A stretch of DNA of 64,000 nt, from positions 28,836 through 92,835 of the forward strand of contig JBKBYG010000002.1 in NCBI GenBank assembly GCA_046313435.1, written 5' to 3'. Under the pieces are notes generated by a model that was not told the DNA's origin, did not search any database, and was given only the letters and a program-made list of their open reading frames with translations. Shown here piece after piece: positions 46,496 through 55,613 of this stretch (position 1 is the first letter of the stretch; each line of letters opens with the position of its first letter). The position numbers were made by a program, and so were the translations under genes. The stretch comes from JBKBYG01 sp046313435. Its GTDB lineage: Bacteria > Pseudomonadota > Alphaproteobacteria > Rickettsiales > Arcanibacteraceae.

Positions 46496-46503
46496 ATTAA
46501 AAT

Positions 46504-47295
46504 TTAGCCTATTTTTAAAATTAAATTAGAAATCATATTGATAAGTATATTATTTATCTGAGGGTGCATTAAACAAATAAACATTGAAATTGCTAATGCA
46601 GGCCCAAATGGAAAAATTTTTCCTTTTCCTATTATCTGCCAAAAGATTGCGGTTAATATACCGATAGTTCCGCTTAAAAAAAGATAAACTGGTAATATTT
46701 CAGGCTTTAAATATAAGCCACTTACAGCTAAAAATTTAATATCACCAATACCTAATGGGTCTTGTTTTTTCCAAATGAAAATAACTTTGCGTAAAGCTAT
46801 GCCTGTTGCTGTTGCAATTAATGAAGAAACAATCGGATCAAAGCTTATATTATTTATATACGCGTTATAAAAAATACTTATAACTAATAAGGCAAGCTGT
46901 ATTTGATCAGGAATTATATAATGTTCAAAGTCTGTTATAATTAAGATAACTAAGCATATAGCAATTAATAAGTATATTAGTCCAATATAAGTAAAACCAT
47001 ATTGATTATGGATTAATAAAGTTATAATAGCTGTAATCATCTCTATTAATGGATATCTGAAACTAACAGAATAATTACAGTATCTACATTTTCCTTTTGA
47101 AAATAACCATGAAAATACTGGGAATAAATCCTTTATTCCTAATCTATTATTACATTTTGGACAATGTGAAGACTTAATAATAATCTCTTCGCCAAGCGGA
47201 AATCTATAACTTGCAAGACTAACAAAGCTGCCAAGCATTAAACCAATAATCACCGAAGCAATATTTAATATAAAATTTAATAATCCAGAATCCAT
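46504..47295 (-). CDS. Prepilin leader peptidase
   Basis: A 263-residue aspartic membrane peptidase of the PilD/GspO type. The N-terminal methylase part has two CxxC pairs (CPKC and CRYC) for zinc. Both catalytic Asp regions are present: ITDFEHYIIPD and GIGDIKFLAVSG. About seven membrane helices. It would cut and methylate prepilins. It heads the operon with the secretin and faces away from two pilin genes. Confidence 0.94.
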   Translation of the reverse strand: MDSGLLNFILNIASVIIGLMLGSFVSLASYRFPLGEEIIIKSSHCPKCNNRLGIKDLFPVFSWLFSKGKCRYCNYSVSFRYPLIEMITAIITLLIHNQYGFTYIGLIYLLIAICLVILIITDFEHYIIPDQIQLALLVISIFYNAYINNISFDPIVSSLIATATGIALRKVIFIWKKQDPLGIGDIKFLAVSGLYLKPEILPVYLFLSGTIGILTAIFWQIIGKGKIFPFGPALAISMFICLMHPQINNILINMISNLILKIG

Positions 47296-47414
47296 TATTC
47301 TACAAAAAACTATATAATTTAAATTTATCAGTTACTTAATCTAGACATTAAAGGTTAATTAATCATTTATATCTAGATTATACGCATATAAATATTGTAA
47401 AAATTTATAAGATT

Positions 47415-48359
47415 ATGAATGTTTTTAAAAAAGAAGTTTTAGGAACTAGCTTTTCCCTATTAGAATTGTCTATTGTTTTGACTATAGTTGCGATCATATC
47501 AGGAGCAGTAATTAGTGTAGCTGGAGCAAGAAATGATGCCGCAAGGATTATTCAGACTAAGAATAAATTAGATTTAATAGAAACAGCATTGGCTGCATTT
47601 GTAAGATTAAATTTAAGACTTCCTTGTCCAGCAGATATAACTCTTTATCCCAATTCTACAAATCCTAATTATGGAATTGAAAATTGTGGAGGTGGAAATC
47701 TAATACTTAGTTCTTCCTTTCCGACAGGATTTACTTGCCCTTCTAATTATATTGCTAAAGGTATGATACCTTTTCAAACTTTAAATCTACCTCGAGAATT
47801 CGGGGTAGATGGGTGGGGGAATAAAATAGTTTATAGTGTTTCAAGGGGTTTTACAGCAAATGCTGCTTCTAACTATGGTACCCCGACATTATATTCAAAT
47901 GATACTTTTAGTGGATGCAACATGGGTCTCAATAAAATAAATGGAATAAGTAGCACAAGTAGAACTGATCAAGCAGTTTATGTGTTAGTTAGTCATGGAG
48001 CTAATGGTTATGGAGCATATCCTGAAGGTAATTCTGCAGCAAATATTGCTTCAAGCGATAGTAATGAAATTACAAATTACACTTCCGCTTCTCAAACATT
48101 TGTACATATGGAACCAACATCAAGTTTTGATGATATTGTAAGATATAAAATGAAATGGCAAGTTATCAAAGAAGCTGGAGGAGTAGTTGCTAACCAAGCA
48201 TGCATTTATGCAAAAACAGTTGTTGAGACTTCTGATTTAGTTACTAGTGGAAATTACTATAACCCATATTGTAAATCACAACCTTCGTCACAAGATTGTG
48301 ACTCAACCATAACAACACTTGCAAATATCGTATTAAATAATTTGTGTTTAAATAAATGA
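47415..48359 (+). CDS. Pilin-like protein with non-standard cleavage site (314 residues)
   Basis: It has the prepilin helix FSLLELSIVLTIVAIISGAV, with Glu at +5 if Phe is +1. The -1 residue is then Ser (GTS before F), not the usual Gly, so cleavage would be atypical. The large domain has several Cys and repeated phrases (LPCPAD, VSHGANGYGAYPEGNS) that recur in the next gene, so the two are paralogues. ATG at 47415 is near the prepilin leader and has no strong ribosome site. It overlaps the following gene by four bases. Confidence 0.8.
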   Translation: MNVFKKEVLGTSFSLLELSIVLTIVAIISGAVISVAGARNDAARIIQTKNKLDLIETALAAFVRLNLRLPCPADITLYPNSTNPNYGIENCGGGNLILSSSFPTGFTCPSNYIAKGMIPFQTLNLPREFGVDGWGNKIVYSVSRGFTANAASNYGTPTLYSNDTFSGCNMGLNKINGISSTSRTDQAVYVLVSHGANGYGAYPEGNSAANIASSDSNEITNYTSASQTFVHMEPTSSFDDIVRYKMKWQVIKEAGGVVANQACIYAKTVVETSDLVTSGNYYNPYCKSQPSSQDCDSTITTLANIVLNNLCLNK

Positions 48360-49375
48360 AAAAAAATATTCTAGCATTTACCCTAGTAGAATTATCAATA
48401 GTTTTAGTTATAATATCTATTATTACAGGTAGCTTGCTTTCTATTTATACGGATAAATCAGAAGCGGATAAAATTAGAGAAACTGAAATAATATTAGATA
48501 AAATCGAGCAAGCTCTTTCAAATTATCTTTCAGAATATGGGTCATTACCATGCCCTGGTGATGCAAGCCTAGCAATTAGTAATCCTAAATTTGGTGTAGC
48601 AACTCGAAATGTAACATATATGTATTTTTGTGATGGTACGCAGCCTAATTGGTATTGGGATTGGACGTTCGGTCATATTGACTATGGTACTGTTCCAACA
48701 AAGGAACTTCAGATACCTGATGAATTAGCTTTTGACGCTTGGGGTAGGAGGATAACATATGGTGTTGTTGAAGATTGCACTATAAGTAATATACAAAATA
48801 TAATAGGTAGTAATACACCTTCTGTTACGAATTCTAACTATTTTGCTACAGATAATTTCAGTAATCCTACAAATTGTGGAAATTATACAAGCTATTATGG
48901 TTTTGCAATTAAAGATGCATCAGGTGCTGTAATTTCACCTGCTAATGGCGTTCCTTATGTACTTATAAGTCATGGTAAAAATGGCCATGGTGCATATCCA
49001 CGTAATGGTGGAACTAGTAGAATTAATGCAAAGGTAAATTTAAGTGCTGATGAAATTAATAATGGGCAAATGACCGCAGCCGGAGTTGATCAGGTTACCT
49101 TAGGAGTGTTTGTGCAAAAGGCACCTAATTATACAGTAGGTAATAATTATTTTGATGATATAGTAAGATATAAAACAAAAGATCAACTTATCAATTCTGC
49201 AAGAGCGTTTGTTTCTCCAACATCAATTAGTGGAATAGTTCCTTATTCAAGCAATATTTGTAATTTGGCTACAAAAGCATTAACTCCTTCAAATTACTGT
49301 AGTTCTTCAAGTGATGCTAATTGTACTACATATTTGCAGTTGATTGCTGATCAAGTAAATAAATTATGTTTTTAG
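48356..49375 (+). CDS. Pilin-like protein, paralogue (339 residues)
   Basis: The prepilin start is MKKNILA before FTLVELSIVL, with Ala at -1, which is tolerated by some prepilin peptidases, and Glu at +5. The body shares LPCPGDASLA, PDELAFDAWGRR, VLISHGKNGHGAYP and FDDIVRYKTK with the preceding gene. Cys residues in the end region may form disulfides. It overlaps the preceding gene by four bases (ATGA), so both are in one transcript. Confidence 0.82.
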   Translation: MKKNILAFTLVELSIVLVIISIITGSLLSIYTDKSEADKIRETEIILDKIEQALSNYLSEYGSLPCPGDASLAISNPKFGVATRNVTYMYFCDGTQPNWYWDWTFGHIDYGTVPTKELQIPDELAFDAWGRRITYGVVEDCTISNIQNIIGSNTPSVTNSNYFATDNFSNPTNCGNYTSYYGFAIKDASGAVISPANGVPYVLISHGKNGHGAYPRNGGTSRINAKVNLSADEINNGQMTAAGVDQVTLGVFVQKAPNYTVGNNYFDDIVRYKTKDQLINSARAFVSPTSISGIVPYSSNICNLATKALTPSNYCSSSSDANCTTYLQLIADQVNKLCF

Positions 49376-49468
49376 GAAAGAATAATTTTGTAATTAGTTT
49401 AAATAAGCATTGAATTATAATGCTTATTTAAAACAGTTATATTAATAATAATTTTAAAGGTAATATTT

Positions 49469-49666
49469 GTGAAAAACAAAATAACGAATCTAATAAAAAA
49501 TTCTAAGCCACCTAAATTTTTAGAAAAAATACTTAGGGAAGACTTGCATGATGAAAAGCATCCTAATGTAATAAAAAGTCCTAAATTTATTACTGGATTA
49601 ATAGAGGTAGATAGTTACACTAGTTATTTTAGGGAAAAATCACAAGAATCTTATAGTAGAAGCTAA
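49469..49666 (+). CDS. Small hypothetical protein (65 residues)
   Basis: Starts at GTG 49469, with AAAGG eight bases upstream. It is basic and polar (MKNKITNLIKNSKPPKFLEK, then SPKFITGLIEVDSYTSYF). There is no membrane segment. I do not recognise a family. A 13-base hairpin follows its stop. The ribosome site and terminator favour a real gene. Confidence 0.5.
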   Translation: MKNKITNLIKNSKPPKFLEKILREDLHDEKHPNVIKSPKFITGLIEVDSYTSYFREKSQESYSRS

Positions 49667-49672
49667 TTTTGT

Positions 49673-49710
49673 AAAAGTTATTATATAAGCTTATCAGTAT
49701 AATAACTTTT
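49673..49710. terminator. Bidirectional terminator between the small gene and DUF1476
   Basis: AAAAGTTATTATA (49673-49685) pairs perfectly with TATAATAACTTTT (49698-49710), loop 12 bases. The A-run on one side and T-run on the other fit termination from both strands. Confidence 0.75.
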
Positions 49711-49721
49711 CTCTATTGTCT

Positions 49722-50045
49722 CTAATTATTTGCAATATGCTGACGTGAAACTTCGTATAATTTGTTATATTCTTCAGAAATTTCAGTTTCTTCAACTACT
49801 ATATTTTTGCTATTAAAGTCAGCAATTAATTTTTCTACAAGTTTATCTTGATCGTAATGTTGATCAATACTCCAATCAACTAAATTTTTTGCATACTCTG
49901 TTGCTTCATTTTCAACAATATTCATTTTTTTTGCAGCCCATAAACCTAAATGTTTACTTGTTCTTGCATAAATTTTAAATTTAATCTCTTCATCATGAAT
50001 ATACTTGTTTTCAAATGCTTTTTCGCGTTCGTTCATCTTATCCAA
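49722..50045 (-). CDS. DUF1476 protein, ATP synthase zeta (inhibitor) subunit
   Basis: A 107-residue helical protein matching the alphaproteobacterial DUF1476 family: MNEREKAFENKYIHDEEIKF, then LGLWAAKKMNI. In Paracoccus this is the zeta subunit that blocks F1-ATPase hydrolysis. The start is either 50045 or the ATG at 50036 (MNEREK). It is divergent from purC, which is a common alphaproteobacterial arrangement. Confidence 0.9.
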   Translation of the reverse strand: MDKMNEREKAFENKYIHDEEIKFKIYARTSKHLGLWAAKKMNIVENEATEYAKNLVDWSIDQHYDQDKLVEKLIADFNSKNIVVEETEISEEYNKLYEVSRQHIANN

Positions 50046-50153
50046 GGCAAATCTCCTGTATTTATATGTTTACTAAAAAGAAAATAATCTTTATTTTGCA
50101 TTATATATTATATTAATAAGGTTATCAAAAACTTAATTGCATAGGAAAGCTTA

Positions 50154-50915
50154 ATGACCAATTCTTCAAAAAGAAAAAAATTATATGAAGGGACTCAAAA
50201 AATACTATTTGAAGGTGCAGACCCAAGTACATTAGTATTGCACTTTAAAGATGATGCTATTGCTAATCAAAGGCAGAAAAAAGGTATTATTACTGGTAAG
50301 GGCGTGATTAATAATAGAATTTCTGAATTCTTAATGGTTAAGCTTGGCGGAATTGGAATCCCAACTCATTTTATTAAATCATTAAATATGAGAGAGCAGT
50401 TAGTAAGAAAAGTTGATGTAATCCCAATTAAAGTCATTGTTAGAAATATTTCTGCTGGAAAAATGACAAAAAGACTTTCATTAGAAGAAGGCATGGTATT
50501 ACCTAGAGCTATAATAGAATTTTATCTTAAAAGTGAGCAATTGAGTGATCCTCTTGTAAATGACGACCATATAACAAGTTTTGGCTGGGCAAACCAATTT
50601 GAGCTTGAGGATATTAAAGCTTTTACTTTAAGAATCAATGATTTCCTTTTAGGGTTGTTTTTGGGGATAGGAGTAAGATTAATTGATTTTAAGCTTGAAT
50701 TTGGTCGGACAGTGACAAATGAAATTGAACATTTAATTTTGGTTGATGAAATAAGCCCAGATTGTTGCAGATTATGGGATATTAATACTAATGAAAAACT
50801 TGACAAAGATAGGTTCAGAAATGACATGGGCGGGGTTGAAGCAGCATATCTTAAAATAGCAAAAAAGCTAGGCTTACTTATTACTGATGAGGATCTACAA
50901 GAAGAAGATTTATGA
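50154..50915 (+). CDS. purC: SAICAR synthetase
   Basis: A 253-residue purine enzyme joining CAIR to aspartate. Visible phrases are KKLYEGTQKILFEG, FKDDAIANQRQKKGIITGKG, VIPIKVIVRNISAGKM, LVNDDHI and DEISPDCCRLWD. The typical alphaproteobacterial PurC is 254 residues. It is the only purine gene in the window. Its stop overlaps the photolyase start by four bases. Confidence 0.96.
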   Translation: MTNSSKRKKLYEGTQKILFEGADPSTLVLHFKDDAIANQRQKKGIITGKGVINNRISEFLMVKLGGIGIPTHFIKSLNMREQLVRKVDVIPIKVIVRNISAGKMTKRLSLEEGMVLPRAIIEFYLKSEQLSDPLVNDDHITSFGWANQFELEDIKAFTLRINDFLLGLFLGIGVRLIDFKLEFGRTVTNEIEHLILVDEISPDCCRLWDINTNEKLDKDRFRNDMGGVEAAYLKIAKKLGLLITDEDLQEEDL

Positions 50916-52369
50916 AGGATAGTAATATATGCGATTCAATTGTTTGGCTTAGACGCGATTTAAGAGTACATGATCATACCTCTTTTGCTTCTGCGATAAA
51001 CAAAGGAGGAAGAATATTACCACTATTTATTTTTGATGAAGAAATTTTAACACGGTTTAAAAATAAGGATGATTTTCGTTTAAGCTTTATTTCCGATAGT
51101 CTTATGCTGATAAATCAAGAATTAGAGCCATTTTTTGGGAGTATTTTAATTTTATATGGTAAGGCAAGTGAAGTTATTCCAAAGGTAGTATTGGCTCTTA
51201 AAGCAAAAGCCTTGTTTGCAGCTAAAGATTATGAACCTGAAACAATAGAAAGAGATAATAAAGTAAAAAAAATTTTAGAAGATAATGATATTGAATTTAT
51301 TTTAGAAGAAGATCATGCATTGTTGCCTGTTGAATCAGTAAAAAAATCTGATAATTCACCATATAGAGTCTATACTGCTTATAAAAAAATGTGGAAAAAT
51401 ACAATTAATCAATTAGATTTTTCTGAACGCATAGTTAATTTAGAAAAAATTAAATTTTGTAATATTGAAATTGCAAAAAACATACTGGAAGCAGCTGGAC
51501 TAAAAATAATTAAATCCAAACATTCTTCGGATATACTTAAAGAGATTGGCTATAATTATAATGTTTTGCCAAGTTATTGGAAAATTGATGGCGCTCAAAA
51601 ACGTTTAAATTTTTTTGCAAATAAAAAATTAGCATCTTATAAAACAGATAGAAATTTTATGGCCAAAGACGGTACAAGTAGATTGTCTGCTTACATAAGA
51701 TTTGGGTTGATTTCAATAAGAGAGTGTTATAGAGCAGTTGAAGGAAGGCCTGGAGCGGACGATTGGATAAATGAATTAATATGGCGCGATTTCTATATAA
51801 TGATATTATATAATTTTCCTTTTTCAAGCAAAACGGAATTGGTTGAGCAATATAGAAACAAAATCGAGTGGCTTCATAATACAGATAGTTTAGAGGCTTG
51901 GAAAAAAGGGATGACTGGTTTCCCATTAATTGATGCTGGGATGAGACAACTTATTACAACAGGTTGGATGCATAATAGACTTAGAATGATTACAGCAAGT
52001 TTCATGTGTAAGCAATTATTAATTGATTGGCGAATAGGAGAAGAATTTTTTGCACAATATCTTATGGATTATGATATGGCGCCAAATGTTGGTGGTTGGC
52101 AATGGTGTTCTTCCACTGGTACAGATGCACAGCCATACTTCCGTATTTTTAATGCTACTAATCAAGCGAAAGAATATGATACTGATGGAGAATTTATAAG
52201 AAAATTTGTACCAGAATTAAAAAATATTCCTACAAAATATATTTTTGAACCAAAAAAATATGATAGAAATATAAAATATCCAGCCCCTATAATAGATCAA
52301 AAATTAGCAAGAGAAAGGGCTATTCAAACATTTAAGCGCGCAAGAAAAAAAGATTATGCAGAATATTAA
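50912..52369 (+). CDS. phrB: Deoxyribodipyrimidine photolyase
   Basis: A 485-residue class I photolyase. The N-terminal antenna domain begins SIVWLRRDLRVHDHTSF. The FAD domain has DGTSRLSAYIRFGLIS, INELIWRDFYIMILY, GFPLIDAGMRQL and GGWQWCSSTGTDAQPYFRIF. It repairs UV-made cyclobutane dimers with light. A four-base overlap with purC and a 14-base overlap with pgeF place it in one operon. It is unusual for a bacterium living in dark host cells. Confidence 0.95.
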   Translation: MKDSNICDSIVWLRRDLRVHDHTSFASAINKGGRILPLFIFDEEILTRFKNKDDFRLSFISDSLMLINQELEPFFGSILILYGKASEVIPKVVLALKAKALFAAKDYEPETIERDNKVKKILEDNDIEFILEEDHALLPVESVKKSDNSPYRVYTAYKKMWKNTINQLDFSERIVNLEKIKFCNIEIAKNILEAAGLKIIKSKHSSDILKEIGYNYNVLPSYWKIDGAQKRLNFFANKKLASYKTDRNFMAKDGTSRLSAYIRFGLISIRECYRAVEGRPGADDWINELIWRDFYIMILYNFPFSSKTELVEQYRNKIEWLHNTDSLEAWKKGMTGFPLIDAGMRQLITTGWMHNRLRMITASFMCKQLLIDWRIGEEFFAQYLMDYDMAPNVGGWQWCSSTGTDAQPYFRIFNATNQAKEYDTDGEFIRKFVPELKNIPTKYIFEPKKYDRNIKYPAPIIDQKLARERAIQTFKRARKKDYAEY

Positions 52370-53117
52370 ATATATAGAATCACAGCAGTTAAAAAAAAAT
52401 ACTACTATTAAACATGCTTTTTTTACAAAAAATCTTTTAGGTTCGACCAGTAAATATTTTTTAAGATATCCTGAGGATAATGAGCAAGAAATTTTAAATA
52501 ATAAAAGCTTAGCTATGTCTGAAATATCACGACATTCAAATGATCTCATTATTTTGAATCAAATTCATAGTAATAATGTTTTAGTTATAGATAAACCTTT
52601 GACAGAGGATAAATTAAATTACGATGCAATTGTTACAAATGTTCCAAAAATTGTATTAGGAATAAGAACTGCAGATTGTGTACCTATTTTATTTTATGAT
52701 CCTTTAAATAAAGTAATTAGTGCAGCCCATGCAGGCTGGAGGGGCGCTTTTTCTGGTATTATCCAGAATACTATCAGTGAGATGTTAAAACTAGGTGCGA
52801 AAGAAGAAAATATATTAGCATCAATTGGACCATGTATTAGGCAAGAATCATATGAAGTGGATCAAAGTTTTTATACGCAATTTCTAGAGCAAACTGCTGA
52901 AAATGATCAATTTTTTATTCTTTCAATGAAAGATAGACATTATATGTTTGATTTACCAGCTTATGTCAAATTACAATTAAATAACTCAAATGTAAATTAT
53001 ATTGAAGATTGTGAAATAGATAGTTTAAATGATGAAAATTTCTTTAGTTATAGACGTGCAAAATTTAAAGAATCAAAATTGCAAGGTGAAATTCTATCAG
53101 TAATAACTTTGGAATAA
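52356..53117 (+). CDS. pgeF: Peptidoglycan editing factor / purine nucleoside phosphorylase (laccase-domain)
   Basis: A 253-residue YfiH-type protein. The Cu/Zn-site phrases are present: QIHSNNVLVID (His near 68), RTADCVPILF (Cys near 110) and AAHAGWRGAFSG (His near 127); SIGPCIRQESYEV is conserved too. Relatives act on purine nucleosides or remove wrong amino acids from wall precursors. It starts 14 bases inside the photolyase gene. Confidence 0.93.
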   Translation: MQNIKYIESQQLKKNTTIKHAFFTKNLLGSTSKYFLRYPEDNEQEILNNKSLAMSEISRHSNDLIILNQIHSNNVLVIDKPLTEDKLNYDAIVTNVPKIVLGIRTADCVPILFYDPLNKVISAAHAGWRGAFSGIIQNTISEMLKLGAKEENILASIGPCIRQESYEVDQSFYTQFLEQTAENDQFFILSMKDRHYMFDLPAYVKLQLNNSNVNYIEDCEIDSLNDENFFSYRRAKFKESKLQGEILSVITLE

Positions 53118-53147
53118 ATTTTTTTAAATTATAATATAAAATTTAAT

Positions 53148-53855
53148 ATGCACAAATATTTTCAACCTTACAAATTCAATAATTTTATAAATCTTGTTCT
53201 ACCTTTTTTTGTAGTAATAGCAATATCAACTTTACTTACAGGTTTATATTTTGCGTTGTTTAATTCGCCTCCGGATTATCAGCAAGGTGAGATTGTGAGA
53301 ATAATGTATATACACGTACCATCGGCATGGATGTCATTAATAATATATAGTTTTATGGCTATGATGAGTTGTGCTTATTTAATATGGAAAAATCCACTTG
53401 TAAACATTCTAGCTATCTCTTCTGCTCCAATTGGTGCGGGTTTTGCTTTAATCACTTTAATCACTGGTTCTCTTTGGGGAAAGCCAATTTGGGGAACGTG
53501 GTGGGTATGGGATGCAAGACTTACTTCTATGCTAATATTATTTTTTTTCTATATAGGATATATCTCGCTCTCTAATGCTATGAAAGAAGTAGACATAAAT
53601 TCTAACGCGCCTTCTATATTATCAATAGTTGGATTTATAAATATACCAATAGTAAAGTTTTCTGTAGATTTTTGGAATAGTCTTCATCAACCAGCTAGTA
53701 TAATTAGAGTAGGTGGCCCAGCTATTCATTCATCTATGTTAAAACCTTTATTGCTTATGGCTATAGGCTCGTTATTTTATTTCTTTACTATTTTAATAGT
53801 TAAAGTTAAAATTAAGTTATACGATAAGAAAATTCAGCGTTTTAATTTAATATAA
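53148..53855 (+). CDS. ccmC: Cytochrome c biogenesis heme exporter CcmC
   Basis: A 235-residue protein with six membrane helices and the periplasmic tryptophan-rich loop GTWWVWDARLTSM. The nearby His residues (YIHVPSAWMS and a later SLHQPASI) are the usual heme ligands. It passes heme to CcmE in the c-type cytochrome maturation system. Other ccm genes are not in the window. The gene begins 30 bases after pgeF. Confidence 0.95.
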   Translation: MHKYFQPYKFNNFINLVLPFFVVIAISTLLTGLYFALFNSPPDYQQGEIVRIMYIHVPSAWMSLIIYSFMAMMSCAYLIWKNPLVNILAISSAPIGAGFALITLITGSLWGKPIWGTWWVWDARLTSMLILFFFYIGYISLSNAMKEVDINSNAPSILSIVGFINIPIVKFSVDFWNSLHQPASIIRVGGPAIHSSMLKPLLLMAIGSLFYFFTILIVKVKIKLYDKKIQRFNLI

Positions 53856-53879
53856 ATAAATTGTAGAAAGGTATAGATA

Positions 53880-54215
53880 ATGACATATGTAGTTACTGAA
53901 GCTTGTATAAAATGCAAATACACAGATTGCGTAGAAGTGTGCCCAGTGGATTGCTTTTATGAAGGAGAAAACATGCTTGTAATAAATCCTGATGAATGCA
54001 TAGATTGTGGAGTTTGTGAGCCAGAGTGTCCAATTGAAGCGATTAAACCTGAGGAAGAAAGCTTGCTTACGTGGATGGAAATTAACAGGGAATATTCGAA
54101 CAAATGGCCTAATATAACAGTAAAAAAGGATCCTTTAGCTGAGGCAGATGAGTATAAAGAGAAAACTGATAAGTATGAAGAATATTTTAGTGAAAAGCCT
54201 GGAGGTCAAAACTAA
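53880..54215 (+). CDS. fdxA: Seven-iron ferredoxin FdxA
   Basis: A 111-residue ferredoxin with two clusters. The first group is CIKCKYTDCVEVCPVDCF and the second CIDCGVCEPECPIEAI, matching 3Fe-4S plus 4Fe-4S FdxA proteins. The tail with NREYSNKWPNITVKKDP is typical of alphaproteobacteria. It transfers electrons at low potential. AGAAAGG lies upstream of the ATG. Confidence 0.96.
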   Translation: MTYVVTEACIKCKYTDCVEVCPVDCFYEGENMLVINPDECIDCGVCEPECPIEAIKPEEESLLTWMEINREYSNKWPNITVKKDPLAEADEYKEKTDKYEEYFSEKPGGQN

Positions 54216-54226
54216 TTTTAAAGGCT

Positions 54227-55552
54227 TTGATGAAAATCATAAAATTTGCTTTATTCTTTATAAGTGTTTTAATATGTAAAACAAGTTTAGCTGTTAATAT
54301 TATTCGTGATTCAGAAATAGAATATGTATTAAAGCAAATAATTGAGCCTATTGCTTTAGCGGCAAATTTAGATAAAGATGCAATAAAACTGTATATAGTG
54401 AATGATAATAAAGTTAATGCCTTTGTTGCTGGCGGAGCAAATATATTTATTAATTCCGGATTACTAACGGAGCTTGCAGATCCAGATATGGTAGCAGGAG
54501 TTATTGCTCATGAAATGGGCCATATTAGTGAAGGCCATATCGCTCGCACTCACCAAATAAGGGACATGCATAATAAATTTATGCTTAGCAGTGCTTTACT
54601 AGGAATGGGAGCAATGGTTGCAGGAAATGCTGATTTAGGGCTTAGCATGATTGTTGGAGGAGCGCATATTGCTGAAAGAGGAGTTTTAAAATATTCACGT
54701 GAATTTGAAACTGCCGCTGATCAAGCTGCAATGAAATTCTTACATAATTCGTATGGGTCTTCAATCGGGCTTTTAAAATCATTTGAATATTTTGCAGAAA
54801 AAGAAAAAGCAATAGCAAACCATATTAATCCATATTTAGTTACTCATCCATTAAGCAATCAGAGAGTTAAATCTGCTAAAGAATATAGCCAAAAATTTCC
54901 TTCTAATGAAACTACCATAGATACTACATTAAGAAAAAATTTTGACCGTGTTATTATTAAGCTTAAAAGCTTTACCTTAAAACCAGAAACAATTTTAAAG
55001 CTTTACAAATTAAATGATATTAATTCTTCATACGCTCAAGCAATTGCAAAATATCGACTAGGAGAAACTAAAGAAGCTTTTAAAATAATTGATAGAATTA
55101 TCGACAATGAAAAGGATAATAGTTACTTGTATGAATTAAAAGCACAAATTGCCTATGAATTTGGCTATATTGAAGATTCTATAAATTATTATAATAAAGC
55201 CATTAGTCTTAACAGTAATTCTTTAATTAAGTTGGGTCTTGCAATAAGTTATACTACTTTACATGAGAAAAACTCCGATAAAAATTTTTTAGAAAAAGCT
55301 AAAAATCTTTTGGAATCTTGTAAAGAAGAGGATCAAGAAAATAACTTGATTTACAGACAATTAGCAATTGTTTATGGAAAATTAAATGATTTTGGAATGG
55401 CTAATTTTTATCTTGCTGAGGAAGCTTTAATTAAAGGCGAAACAAATCAGGCCAAATATTTTGCTGAAAAAGCCAAAGAATTTTTTCCAAAAGATAGTAA
55501 ATATTTGTTTAAATTAAATGATATATTAGAAACTTCCATTTTACAAAAATAA
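54227..55552 (+). CDS. M48 metalloprotease with TPR (BepA/YfgC-like)
   Basis: A 441-residue periplasmic protease. A signal peptide covers about residues 1-22 (ends LAVN). The zinc motif HEMGH is in VIAHEMGHISEGHIAR, and the third ligand Glu is in SREFETAADQAAMKF. A second half of TPR-like repeats (AIAKYRLGETKEAFKIID and so on) is as in BepA, which removes stalled outer-membrane proteins. It is followed by a DsbA-like gene after 61 bases. Confidence 0.9.
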   Translation: MMKIIKFALFFISVLICKTSLAVNIIRDSEIEYVLKQIIEPIALAANLDKDAIKLYIVNDNKVNAFVAGGANIFINSGLLTELADPDMVAGVIAHEMGHISEGHIARTHQIRDMHNKFMLSSALLGMGAMVAGNADLGLSMIVGGAHIAERGVLKYSREFETAADQAAMKFLHNSYGSSIGLLKSFEYFAEKEKAIANHINPYLVTHPLSNQRVKSAKEYSQKFPSNETTIDTTLRKNFDRVIIKLKSFTLKPETILKLYKLNDINSSYAQAIAKYRLGETKEAFKIIDRIIDNEKDNSYLYELKAQIAYEFGYIEDSINYYNKAISLNSNSLIKLGLAISYTTLHEKNSDKNFLEKAKNLLESCKEEDQENNLIYRQLAIVYGKLNDFGMANFYLAEEALIKGETNQAKYFAEKAKEFFPKDSKYLFKLNDILETSILQK

Positions 55553-55613
55553 ATTAAATGATATATATGACAGGATTAGACTTTACATTTTAATTAACAG
55601 TAACGAGATAAAT

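Noticed and set aside
53369..53575. A 68-codon plus-strand frame inside ccmC.
   Set aside because: It is a shifted reading of the ccmC membrane region; the ccmC frame carries all the conserved residues.
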